Positions 17,671 to 25,402 of a stretch of DNA of 64,000 nucleotides are shown in pieces; the first letter of the stretch is position 1, and every line of letters begins with the position of its first letter. The notes under the pieces are model-generated. The model was not told where the DNA came from. It worked only from the letters and a program-made list of their open reading frames with translations, and ran no database searches. The stretch is from positions 96,313-160,312 of the forward strand of contig JALHNH010000010.1 of NCBI GenBank assembly GCA_022843625.1. The letters are read 5' to 3'. Both the position numbers and the translations under genes were made by a program. The DNA comes from Bryobacter sp. GTDB taxonomy: Bacteria; Acidobacteriota; Terriglobia; Bryobacterales; Bryobacteraceae.

Positions 17671-18321
17671 CTAGCTTGCGCCGATGCTTTCTTCCGACTC
17701 GATGCCGAGGAGTTTTGGAGCTTGAACGGCGAGTTCGAAACGATCTTTTACGCCGGTCTTTTCAAAGATGTGCATCAGGTGTACTTTTACAGTGCCCGGC
17801 GTGATGTGGAGGAGGTCGGCAATCTCTTTGTTCTTCATGCCACGGCAGACGGCCCGGACGATTTCGCGCTCGCGCGGAGTGAGGCGATTGCTGGACTTAC
17901 GATTCAGGAAGCCGACGACCTGATCGCTGATGGAATTTTCCAGCCAGAGATTACCTTTAGCAACCGTGTTGAGGCAATCCAGCATGGTGGCGACGGGAAG
18001 GCTGCGCCGGAGGATGCCGCGGGCCCCGAGCTGGAGGGCGCGGAAGCACTCGATTTCTGCGAGATCTACGATCCAGAGAATTGCGCGGGAACTGGGACTG
18101 GCGATCTTAAGTTCACTGAGAAAGGTGAAGACAGGGCGAAGGCCTGCGGCCTGATCGACCATGACTATATCGGGCTGGAGTTCGGCAATTTTTGAGATTG
18201 CTTCGCCAGGATGGGGAGCGGTACCGACGAGTTCAAACTCGGGACTATCGGCCAAAATTCTAGAAAGCCCTTCAACTACGACGGGCTGGGCTTCACATAC
18301 AAATAGGCGGGTGGCCGACAT
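17671..18321 (-). CDS. NarL/LuxR-family response regulator
   Basis: The second ATG is preferred (MSATRLFVCEAQP) because GAGGA lies 6-7 bp upstream of it and would abut the first. The 216-residue product has a receiver domain (phosphoacceptor in DIVMVDQAAG) and a C-terminal LuxR helix-turn-helix (LTPREREIVRAVCRGMKNKEIA, then PGTVKVHLMHIFEKTGV). The usual switch lysine near residue 107 seems replaced by arginine (ILRRSLP), so phosphorylation control may be atypical. It heads the tad genes with a 3-bp gap and probably regulates them. No partner kinase lies next to it. Confidence 0.88.
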   Translation of the reverse strand: MSATRLFVCEAQPVVVEGLSRILADSPEFELVGTAPHPGEAISKIAELQPDIVMVDQAAGLRPVFTFLSELKIASPSSRAILWIVDLAEIECFRALQLGARGILRRSLPVATMLDCLNTVAKGNLWLENSISDQVVGFLNRKSSNRLTPREREIVRAVCRGMKNKEIADLLHITPGTVKVHLMHIFEKTGVKDRFELAVQAPKLLGIESEESIGAS

Positions 18322-18403
18322 GAGCATTCCTCATGGGGACTATCGGCCAAATCTAAGGGTAGGTTTAGCGAAATGTCATAGGGAATTTCACTTAGGTCTA
18401 TGC

Positions 18404-19795
18404 CTAGATAGGCGGCTTAATACGATGGTGGCCTGTCTCTTGTTCAAAACGAGCTCCGGCATGGAGGACTTTAGAGTCGGCAAAGGGTCTGGCGATGAGT
18501 TGGAGGCTCATAGGGAGGCCGTTGGAGTGGTAGCCGCCGACGACGGAGTGGGCAGGGGTACCGAGAACATTGAAGGCACGCACGAGCAGAGTGGAGGCGG
18601 TGCGGACTTCAAGTTGCTGGCCGGAAGCGAGGGTGACGGTTTGCTCGCCGATTCTGGGGGCCGTGATTGCAGTAGAGGGAGCAATGAGGATATCGCAATG
18701 TTGCCACAGTAAACTTTCGGCTTTTGCGCGGTAGAGGCGGCGGAGCTTTTGAGCTTGGAGGTAATCAACGGCGGGAATGAGGCGGCCGGCTTCAAAGAGT
18801 GGGCGGATTTCAGGGCCGAGGTCATCGCGACGAGAGAGATGTGGTTCTAGGACGCTGGCGGCTTCTGCCGGGAGGATGACATGACTGATGGCGACTACGT
18901 CACGGAGCCAGCCGAGTTTGAGCTCGAGAGTGGTAGCACCCCATTCGTGGAAGGATCGGACGGCGGAAAGGACCATGGCGCGGATTTCGGGGTCGACGCC
19001 TTCGAGGAGGAATTCTTCGCTGAAGGCGATGCGGAGGCCGGTGAGGTCGGGGTTGGCCGGGATGTCGATGGGGGGGTAGGAAGACTTGGCTGAGTAGGAG
19101 TCGCGGGAGTCCGGGCCGGAGATGGCGTTTAATACAGCGGCGCAATCGCGTGAGGTTTGGGCAAGCGGCCCCATGTGATCGAGGGTAAAGCCCAGGGGCA
19201 TAGTGCCGTAGCGTGAGACCAGGCCATAGGTAGGCTTGATGCCGGCTGTACCGCAGTAACTGGCCGGGATACGGATGGAGCCGCCGGTGTCGGAGCCCAT
19301 GGCGGCGAAGACCATACCGGCGCTTACGGCGACGCCGGAGCCACCGCTGGAGCCACCGGGGATGCGAGTGGGGTCCCAGGGGTTGCGGATGGGGCCATAG
19401 TGGGCATTGTTGGAGGTGATGCCGAAGGCGAGCTCATGCATGCCGAGTTTGCCGGTGAGTACGGCGCCGGCGGATTTCAGTTTTTCTACGACGGCAGCGT
19501 CGTAGGTGGGGACGAAGTCTTTAAAAATTTGGCTGCCGCCGGTGGTGCGGGTGCCTTTGGTGTAATAGAGATCTTTGACCGCTACGGGGATGCCCTGGAG
19601 GGGGCCGTGGTCGATGCCTTTGGCGAAGTTTTCGTCGGCAAGTTTGGCGGCGGCGAGGGCTTCCTGTTCGGTGAAGGTAAGGAAGGCGTTGAGCTTGGGC
19701 TGAAGGAGTTTTGAGCGTTCGAGGGACTGGGTGGTGAGCTCGAGGCTGGAGACTTTTTTGGCACGGAGCTGGGCGGCGGCTTCGGTGAGGGTCAT
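18404..19795 (-). CDS. Amidase-signature family amidohydrolase
   Basis: The 463-residue enzyme has the Ser-cisSer-Lys triad: K74 (IPVAVKDLYYTKG), cis-S149 in GGSSGGSG and nucleophile S173 in GSDTGGSIRIP. The length and C-terminal GTPAHSVVGGYHSNGLPMSLQLI fit stand-alone amidases and also GatA. Without gatB or gatC nearby, I call it a general amidase. Its ATG directly follows the TAA of the small upstream ORF (TAAATG), so the two are co-translated. Substrate unknown. Confidence 0.88.
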   Translation of the reverse strand: MTLTEAAAQLRAKKVSSLELTTQSLERSKLLQPKLNAFLTFTEQEALAAAKLADENFAKGIDHGPLQGIPVAVKDLYYTKGTRTTGGSQIFKDFVPTYDAAVVEKLKSAGAVLTGKLGMHELAFGITSNNAHYGPIRNPWDPTRIPGGSSGGSGVAVSAGMVFAAMGSDTGGSIRIPASYCGTAGIKPTYGLVSRYGTMPLGFTLDHMGPLAQTSRDCAAVLNAISGPDSRDSYSAKSSYPPIDIPANPDLTGLRIAFSEEFLLEGVDPEIRAMVLSAVRSFHEWGATTLELKLGWLRDVVAISHVILPAEAASVLEPHLSRRDDLGPEIRPLFEAGRLIPAVDYLQAQKLRRLYRAKAESLLWQHCDILIAPSTAITAPRIGEQTVTLASGQQLEVRTASTLLVRAFNVLGTPAHSVVGGYHSNGLPMSLQLIARPFADSKVLHAGARFEQETGHHRIKPPI

Positions 19796-20002
19796 TTAGT
19801 TTTGTTCTCCTGTGCTGCCGGTTGAGATGGGATCGAAGGTGGAGTCGGGATCGAGTTCGCCGGTGATTTGGGATTTGAGAGGGAGAAAGTTCTGATAGTT
19901 GGTGGCCCAGATTTTGGTGAGGGCTTCGCGTTCGGCTTCTGTCAGGTGCGGGTAGGTGGCTGCGGTGAGTTTGGCCCAATCGGGAGTGGGAGGAAGCGGC
20001 AT
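19796..20002 (-). CDS. Small hypothetical protein coupled to amidase
   Basis: This 68-residue polar protein (MPLPPTPDWAKLTAATYPHL, then TEAEREALTKIWATNY and a DPDSTFDP acidic tail) has one helix-like centre and no membrane segment. I do not recognise it. The stop abuts the start of the amidase and the upstream membrane-protein gene is 22 bp away, so it belongs to the same transcript. Its length is like GatC but the GatC motif pattern is not evident. Confidence 0.6.
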   Translation of the reverse strand: MPLPPTPDWAKLTAATYPHLTEAEREALTKIWATNYQNFLPLKSQITGELDPDSTFDPISTGSTGEQN

Positions 20003-20024
20003 GAGGACAGTTTACGCCAGTTGG

Positions 20025-20471
20025 CTATTCGTACTTTTTGCCGGTTATGTTGATGCCTGCGAGGAGAGAGATCCAACCGCCGAAAATTTCGGCGAAATGG
20101 GCAAAAGATTCTGCTTCTTCTCCCTGGCCAAAAATGAAGTCGATGCGATTGTAGACAGACTGAAGCGTGGCCATGAATGGCTGGTCTGAATGGCGCCACA
20201 GATCGACCGGTAGAGTACCGAAAAGATAGGTTAAGACGAAGAGCGTCCTGGCAACCACAGTAAGGATGTGGGGGTGCTTACCGAATGAGCCCAGGGAGAT
20301 TGCCTTGGCAATGAGGAAGCCGGCGGGGAAGCCCATGAGGCAAGGATCGAGAGGTGTAAAGACGTAGAAGGCCGAGTAGAGCCAGACCGCAAGAACTCCA
20401 CCCAAGACACCGAAGATGGCAGCGCGGGCATTGAGACGGAGTTGATTGTAGATGATGATAAGGAATGACAT
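20025..20471 (-). CDS. Hypothetical membrane protein, three to four helices
   Basis: The 148-residue protein has hydrophobic segments near residues 17-40 (AAIFGVLGGVLAVWLYSAFYVF), 45-60, 70-90 (ILTVVARTLFVLTYLFGTLPVD) and 128-140. No family recognised. It starts the amidase transcript. Its ATG overlaps the ATG of the divergent gene by 7 bp, so both promoters must lie in the opposite coding region. No ribosome-binding site is visible. Confidence 0.65.
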   Translation of the reverse strand: MSFLIIIYNQLRLNARAAIFGVLGGVLAVWLYSAFYVFTPLDPCLMGFPAGFLIAKAISLGSFGKHPHILTVVARTLFVLTYLFGTLPVDLWRHSDQPFMATLQSVYNRIDFIFGQGEEAESFAHFAEIFGGWISLLAGINITGKKYE

Positions 20472-21091
20472 TAGTTACCCGTGTGGTGGATTGCGGCTGC
20501 GACGAAGGGCTGGAGTTGGCAGTGCTGGAGGAGTTGCCGGGGCGTTTGGAGATGCGGGCGTGCATGAAGTGTGGGGCATTGGGATTATCGGAAGCAATCG
20601 TCGAAGAGCCGGAACCGCATGATGTGCAGTTTATAGGATATGAGCCGATCGAGATAAGCAAAGCGGTTGCAGCCTGGGTGGGGGGCTGGCCGCGATTGAC
20701 TTCTTTAGATAGGGAGAGGGTGTTGGTGGGACGCGACGTAAGGGTGGTTGACAGGGAAGGATTGCAGGCGATGATTGGGGCGCAGGAACGGGGCTGGAAC
20801 CGGACACGATTGATCGAACTGGGCGTGCCGGATGGGCCGCCTCCAGCTGAGTTGCCAGCGGCGTTGAGCGGCTTTGCCGAGATATGGCGGGGGTTGAGCT
20901 TGAACGATGCGACGCCGATTGAGGAGTTGATGGGGGAGGCGATGCGGGGAGGAGGCCCAAACCGGTTGGCGCGGGAAGTGTTGTCCAGACGAGGCGATCT
21001 GGCAGCGCTTTCAACACAATGGCGGGCGAGCCGGGAAGACAAATTCAGGAATTGGGGCCGTTATCTGGCTAAGGAATTCCGTTTGAGCTAA
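20465..21091 (+). CDS. Hypothetical protein with N-terminal zinc-binding cysteines
   Basis: The 208-residue product has a CGC...CMKCG set of cysteines in the first ~40 residues (VVDCGCDEG, RACMKCGALG), resembling a small metal knuckle, followed by a mixed domain and a C-terminal helix rich in Arg. No homologue is recognised. Codon pattern matches neighbours, and no other credible ORF covers this stretch. The start is uncertain because AAGGA abuts the ATG, which overlaps the divergent gene. The stop shares CTAA with the stop of the convergent hydrolase gene. Confidence 0.6.
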   Translation: MTLVTRVVDCGCDEGLELAVLEELPGRLEMRACMKCGALGLSEAIVEEPEPHDVQFIGYEPIEISKAVAAWVGGWPRLTSLDRERVLVGRDVRVVDREGLQAMIGAQERGWNRTRLIELGVPDGPPPAELPAALSGFAEIWRGLSLNDATPIEELMGEAMRGGGPNRLAREVLSRRGDLAALSTQWRASREDKFRNWGRYLAKEFRLS

Positions 21092-21984
21092 GGGATCCGG
21101 CTGCCGGCGGGTTTACTGGTGGTGGCCTCTTCGAAGAAGTTGGTGAGTTGGGCTTTGATGCCGTCGCCGGCCCAGGGCTTCAGGTTGGCTGGAAGATCTG
21201 GAGACTTCAAACTGTCTTTGGTTGCGCCTGCTTTGACTTGAGTGGCTACTGATTTCTGCATCGCTTCGAAGAACTCGATTTGGCTGCGGAGCATTTCTGC
21301 TCCGCCGGATTTGCCGTGGCCAGGGATGATTTTGGTTGGCTTCCATTGCTTCTCGACCTTGCTGAGAATTTTGATCCAGTTGGCGAGGTGGCTGTCGCCG
21401 GTGTAGTTGTAAGGCCCGTTGACGATGGCGTCGCCGGCGATGAGGATGCCTTCTTTGGGGAGCCAGATGTAGGCGTCGCCTTTGGTGTGGCCCCAGCCGA
21501 AATTCCAGACTTCGACGCGGCGGGTGGAGTCTTCAAAAACGCGGGGGCTTTTGTCGAAGAGTTCTTTGGGTGGCTCGAGGGTCGAGGCGGCTATGGCCTT
21601 AACGTCATCGCGTTTGCCGGATTCTTCCTGCCATCGTTTGGGTTCGTAGCGTTGCATCTCTTGGACGAGAGCTTTGTGGCCGACGGTAGTGACACCGGCG
21701 CGAGTCCAGAGGGCGTTGCCGTAGGCGTGGTCGCCGTGGTGGTGAGTGAGGATGACGTAGCGGATGGGTTTCTTTGAGAGCGCGGGGATCTCGGTTTGCA
21801 TTGCCTTTGCGCCAGAGGGGAAGTTGGCATCGACGACGAGGAGATAGTCTTTCATCTCGATGATGGCGTTGTTGCAGTGGCCGTAGGATTTAAGGTCGCC
21901 TTCGCGCATCCAGACGCCTGGGGCGATGGCGTTGGTGGGCTCGGATTGAGCCAGAAGAAGGAGAGGAAGGATTGCGAGAAGCAT
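21088..21984 (-). CDS. Secreted metallo-beta-lactamase-fold hydrolase
   Basis: From the chosen ATG (MLLAILPLLLLAQ) the product is 298 residues with a signal peptide; the longer open frame overlaps the preceding gene. The metal site is present as HHHGDHAYGN, with GHTKGDAYIW, GDAIVNGPYNY and PGHGKSG completing the MBL ligands. Such enzymes are glyoxalase II- or lactonase-like hydrolases in the periplasm. It is the last gene of the CobW-WD40-ferredoxin transcript (14-bp gap). Zinc dependence would fit a metal-responsive operon. Confidence 0.85.
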   Translation of the reverse strand: MLLAILPLLLLAQSEPTNAIAPGVWMREGDLKSYGHCNNAIIEMKDYLLVVDANFPSGAKAMQTEIPALSKKPIRYVILTHHHGDHAYGNALWTRAGVTTVGHKALVQEMQRYEPKRWQEESGKRDDVKAIAASTLEPPKELFDKSPRVFEDSTRRVEVWNFGWGHTKGDAYIWLPKEGILIAGDAIVNGPYNYTGDSHLANWIKILSKVEKQWKPTKIIPGHGKSGGAEMLRSQIEFFEAMQKSVATQVKAGATKDSLKSPDLPANLKPWAGDGIKAQLTNFFEEATTSKPAGSRIP

Positions 21985-21998
21985 CGCGATTGACTTTA

Positions 21999-22391
21999 TC
22001 AGGCTACGGCAGAATTTGCCATGGACTCGACCATGGGGGTTAGAGCGTGAGCTTCGAGCCATTGCGGGAGAGGGAGGGCCGCTTGGGCTTCTTTCACCTT
22101 GGTGGCCCACTCGATTAGCGACTCGAATTGCCAGTGCTCGGTGAGGTTACCGAACCAGCGCAGGCCTTCTGTATGGGTGAGGATGCCAACGACGTTGGGG
22201 ACGTCGCAGGGGCCGAGGCAGCCGGAGATGGTGACCTGGACGTTGCGGATGAGTTTGCGGGCTTTGAATTCGGCCTTGAGGTAATCGACCGGGACGGCCG
22301 GGTTGCCTTTCTCAGTGCGGCCGCAGCAGCAGCCATTGCAGACAAAGATTTGAGCGAAGATGGTGCGTTTGGTTTCGAGTGGGTACAGCAT
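21999..22391 (-). CDS. Thioredoxin-like [2Fe-2S] ferredoxin-type protein
   Basis: The product is 130 residues from MLYPLETKRTIF, whose ATG is 4 bp past the upstream stop; a start 21 bp earlier would overlap that gene by 17 bp. The cluster cysteines are C18, C21-C23 (FVCNGCCCGRTEKG), C58 and C62 (SGCLGPCDVPNV). This matches thioredoxin-fold [2Fe-2S] ferredoxins (COG3411 type), but the extra CCC is notable and could bind another metal. I have seen such proteins near cobalamin or CobW genes. It is placed directly after the WD40 gene. Confidence 0.8.
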   Translation of the reverse strand: MLYPLETKRTIFAQIFVCNGCCCGRTEKGNPAVPVDYLKAEFKARKLIRNVQVTISGCLGPCDVPNVVGILTHTEGLRWFGNLTEHWQFESLIEWATKVKEAQAALPLPQWLEAHALTPMVESMANSAVA

Positions 22392-22395
22392 AAAG

Positions 22396-23439
22396 TTAGA
22401 CAGCGGTGGCATCGATCATGGTGAATAGGCCGGAGGCGGTTGCCGCAGCAAAGCGTCGGTTGGAGGGGGCCCAGGAGATTTGAGTGATGGCTGAGCCGAG
22501 GTGTGTGGTGGCAAGCAGGGTCTCGTTGTGAGCTCGCCAGAGTGCGAGCAGGCCTTCGTTACAGCCGGAGGCTAGGAGGCTGCCGTTGTGCTGGAAGGCG
22601 AGTTGGGTGAGGAGTGCGGAGTGGAAGTCGAGGAGCCGTGGGGTGGAGCCGGCGGGACCTTTGCCCGAGCAATCCCAGACGACGGCGGTGGCTGAGCCGC
22701 CGGTGGCCAGGAAGCGTGAGGTGCAATCCCAGGAGAGCTCGCGGATCTTGGCGCGGTAGCCGGACATGTGGAGTTCTTTGGCGGATTCGATGTTCCAGAA
22801 CTGGATGGTGGAATCCTGGTTGCCGGTGGCGATGTATTTGCCATCGGGACTCCAGGCGAGGGCGAGCATGGAGCCTTTCCAGTCGAATTTGCGAATGGGC
22901 TCGGGACTGGTGGGAGACCAGAAGGCGAGGCCGTTGTAGCCACAGGAGGCGAGGATGTTGTCGTGGCCGGGCTTCCAGGCGATGTCGGCGATGGTAGATT
23001 GTTGTTGCGGGTAGGACTGCGTGGGATGGGTGGGATCGTCGAAGTCCCAGATCTTAAGATTGCGACCAGCGGCGCAGGCGAGGTATTGGCCGGAAGGAGA
23101 CCAGGCGACGCGTTCGACCCAATCGGCACCGGCTTCGAGAGTGAGGGTTTCGGTGCCGAGTTGAGGATTGTAGATGCGGACGTGGCCATCGCAGCCGGCC
23201 GAGGCGAGAGTTTCTGCGTTGCGCCAGGCGACTTGAGATGAGCCGTTGCTATGACCGGGGAGTTGGGCGAGGCGCTTGCCGGAATTGGCATCAAAGACGG
23301 TGATGGGGCCATCGGCGACGGCGGCGGCGATGGCTTCCCGGGTGGTGGTGAGAGAGATGATGTGGCCAGCGAGGTTGGCTTGCCACAAAGACTGCAGAGC
23401 GGGTCTGAGAGTGGAGGATTTGGAGCCTAGGCCAAGCAT
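22396..23439 (-). CDS. WD40-repeat beta-propeller protein
   Basis: The 347-residue protein has six to seven WD-like repeats (for example [38 protein letters not shown] and [19 protein letters not shown]), enough for one propeller. There is no signal peptide, so it is cytoplasmic. WD40 proteins are scaffolds. Its start overlaps the CobW-like GTPase gene by 13 bp, so it is translated with it, and it is followed by the [2Fe-2S] protein gene. A role as partner or assembly scaffold of the GTPase is inferred. Confidence 0.88.
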   Translation of the reverse strand: MLGLGSKSSTLRPALQSLWQANLAGHIISLTTTREAIAAAVADGPITVFDANSGKRLAQLPGHSNGSSQVAWRNAETLASAGCDGHVRIYNPQLGTETLTLEAGADWVERVAWSPSGQYLACAAGRNLKIWDFDDPTHPTQSYPQQQSTIADIAWKPGHDNILASCGYNGLAFWSPTSPEPIRKFDWKGSMLALAWSPDGKYIATGNQDSTIQFWNIESAKELHMSGYRAKIRELSWDCTSRFLATGGSATAVVWDCSGKGPAGSTPRLLDFHSALLTQLAFQHNGSLLASGCNEGLLALWRAHNETLLATTHLGSAITQISWAPSNRRFAAATASGLFTMIDATAV

Positions 23440-24707
23440 TGTTCAAAGCCCTTGTTGAGACTTTCGCGGTTGAGATTGCGACCGATGAAGATCAACTGGT
23501 TGCGGCGGGGATCGCGTCCCCAGGGGCGGTCGGCCTGGCCGTCGAAGAGCATGTGAACACCCTGGAAGACGAAGCGATCGGGGGAGTTTTTGAAGGAGAG
23601 GATGCCCTTCATGCGGAAGATGTCGTTGCCCTGGGTCTGGAGGAGTTCTGACATCCAGCGGTTGAACTTCTTCTGATCGAGATCGCCGGGAGTGGTGATG
23701 CCGACGCTTGAGACTTCTTCGTCGTGTTCGTGGTCGGGTTTGAATTCGGCACTGACGAGGGGCTCTCCGGCACCTTCGAGGACGGCTTCGAATTCGTCGG
23801 GGTGGTGTTCTGTGAAGAGGGCGTAATAGCCGGCTTCGGTGATCACGATGGGGTGATCAGAAGGACAGGGGACGCTCGTGAATTCGCGAGCGATGGCGCG
23901 CTCGATGGCGGCGGTGAGGTCTTCTTTGGTTGAGCCGGAAGCCTTCTCGACGACGATATCCATGGCGGGGTCTGGGCCGGGATTGATCTTGAAGTTGTAG
24001 GTGCCGGGGTTGAGCTGGTAGATACCGCCCCACTCGAAGGGGTATTCGGGTTCGAGGAACTTGGGATCGACTTCGAGGGCACGGTCGAGGTTGAATCCAC
24101 CGACGTCGAGGACCTGATTCATGTCGACGACTGCGTTTTCGGCACGGATGATTTTGGCGGCCGCGTTCATGGAGTGAATGCGGGCTTCGAGCTTGTTGAG
24201 GTCATCTGGAGAGACCAAGTCCGTTTTGTTGAGGATGATGACGTCGGCGAAGGCGATTTGTTCTTTGGCTTCGTCGGCTTCGTCTATGTGTTGCCAGATG
24301 TGTTTGGCGTCGATGAGGGTAACGATGCCGTCGAGGCTTAGCTGGGACTGCATTTCTTCGTCGACGAAGAAGGTTTGTGCGACGGGGCCTGGGTCTGCGA
24401 GGCCGGTGGTTTCGACGAGAATGTAGTCGAACTTGTCGCGGCGCTTCATGAGGTTGCCGAGGATGCGAATCAAGTCGCCACGGACGGTGCAGCAGATGCA
24501 GCCGTTGTTCATTTCGAAGATTTCTTCTTCGGCGTTGATGACCAGATCCTGGTCGACGCCAATTTCTCCGAATTCGTTTTCGATGACGGCTATCTTCTTG
24601 CCATGGTTTTCGGTGAGGATGCGGTTGAGGAGGGTGGTCTTGCCGGAGCCGAGGAAGCCGGTGAGGACTGTAACCGGGACACGCTTGGGGAATCTTGGAA
24701 CTGACAT
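23427..24707 (-). CDS. CobW/COG0523-family GTPase (putative metallochaperone)
   Basis: The 426-residue G3E GTPase starts [12 protein letters not shown] and has Walker [10 protein letters not shown], the family's CxCC metal site ([13 protein letters not shown]), a Walker B-like [11 protein letters not shown] and the guanine-binding NKTD. A histidine-rich stretch ([11 protein letters not shown]) and the CobW C-terminal domain follow, all complete. COG0523 proteins deliver zinc, cobalt or other metals to enzymes with GTP hydrolysis. The ATG lacks a Shine-Dalgarno sequence, and a palindromic operator-like site lies 8-21 bp upstream. Facing a ZIP-like transporter, zinc is the likeliest metal, though the ferredoxin neighbour keeps cobalt possible. 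Confidence 0.9.
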   Translation of the reverse strand: MSVPRFPKRVPVTVLTGFLGSGKTTLLNRILTENHGKKIAVIENEFGEIGVDQDLVINAEEEIFEMNNGCICCTVRGDLIRILGNLMKRRDKFDYILVETTGLADPGPVAQTFFVDEEMQSQLSLDGIVTLIDAKHIWQHIDEADEAKEQIAFADVIILNKTDLVSPDDLNKLEARIHSMNAAAKIIRAENAVVDMNQVLDVGGFNLDRALEVDPKFLEPEYPFEWGGIYQLNPGTYNFKINPGPDPAMDIVVEKASGSTKEDLTAAIERAIAREFTSVPCPSDHPIVITEAGYYALFTEHHPDEFEAVLEGAGEPLVSAEFKPDHEHDEEVSSVGITTPGDLDQKKFNRWMSELLQTQGNDIFRMKGILSFKNSPDRFVFQGVHMLFDGQADRPWGRDPRRNQLIFIGRNLNRESLNKGFEQCLA

Positions 24708-24745
24708 CTTGTACGATAATGCATTATCATTATCATTGATGTCAA
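24701..24745. promoter_or_regulatory. Divergent leaderless promoter with palindromic Fur/Zur-like operator
   Basis: A perfect 14-bp palindrome, GATAATGCATTATC (24715-24728), lies in a 31-bp gap between two divergent ATGs. Rightward: CTGACA (24701-24706), 18 bp, TATCAT (24725-24730), which would start RNA near the ZIP ATG. Leftward: TTGACA (24745-24740), 18 bp, CATTAT, starting RNA near the GTPase ATG. Each -35 box covers the other gene's first codons. The ATAAT/ATTAT pattern is typical of Fur-family (Fur, Zur) operators. Repression of both genes by metal-bound regulator is inferred. Confidence 0.65.
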
Positions 24746-25395
24746 ACGTTGAATTGGTGACTTTGTTGTTTGCCGTAGTGATTCCGACGCTAGTGGCCCT
24801 GTGGTCTCTGAAGTTATCGCATTGGGTTTCGTCTTACGCCGGTGGGTTGATGGCTGGACTTGTGCTGTTTGTGGTGTTGCCGGAGGTTTGGAGTGAGGCG
24901 GGAACGGTAGGAAAGATGCTGCCGTTTGCGGCGGGGATGGCGCTGGCGTGGGGGATGGACCGGTTTGTACATCCGGCTTGCCCGGAGTGTGGGGACTGCT
25001 CGAATTGGGTGGCGATGTTGCCGTTGTGGCTGGCGCTGGGGATACATGCGTTGATTGATGGAGCGTTGCTGGAATTAGCGCGACCTGGATCGATGGCGGC
25101 GTGGGTGCTGTTGATTCACCGGTTACCGGAAGGGGTAGCGACGGCGGCGGTGTTGCGACGATTTCAGCCCAAGTCGCAGAAGGTAGGATGGCAGGTGGTG
25201 GGACTACAGTTGGCTACTGTTGTTGGGTTTGGGGGAGCGTCTTTGGTGGAGGCGAGCTTGTTGCGGGATAGTTATGTGTTTGCCGGGGGAGTGCTGGTGT
25301 TTTTGGGGCTGCACCAGTTGCATCACAACTGGAGGTCTGCGGCGGGGGTGGCCAGTGTGTGGGTGATGCGGTTGGTGGCAGGTATGATACTTTGA
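24739..25395 (+). CDS. ZIP-family metal transporter-like protein
   Basis: From the ATG of [10 protein letters not shown] the protein has 218 residues and about seven helices. The ZIP metal path motifs appear as [11 protein letters not shown] (HxxxDG, usually HNxxDG) and [10 protein letters not shown] (usually HExPHE). A CPECGDC cysteine cluster lies in a loop near residue 78, which may sense or bind zinc. It would import or move divalent metal across the inner membrane. No ribosome-binding site; the message is probably leaderless. The next gene follows 7 bp later. Confidence 0.8.
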   Translation: MSNVELVTLLFAVVIPTLVALWSLKLSHWVSSYAGGLMAGLVLFVVLPEVWSEAGTVGKMLPFAAGMALAWGMDRFVHPACPECGDCSNWVAMLPLWLALGIHALIDGALLELARPGSMAAWVLLIHRLPEGVATAAVLRRFQPKSQKVGWQVVGLQLATVVGFGGASLVEASLLRDSYVFAGGVLVFLGLHQLHHNWRSAAGVASVWVMRLVAGMIL

Positions 25396-25402
25396 ACTCG
25401 CA

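Noticed and set aside
22572..23312. 246-residue Pro/Ser/Ala-rich minus-strand ORF
   Set aside because: It lies in another frame of the WD40 gene; the composition reflects frame-shifted C-rich codons.
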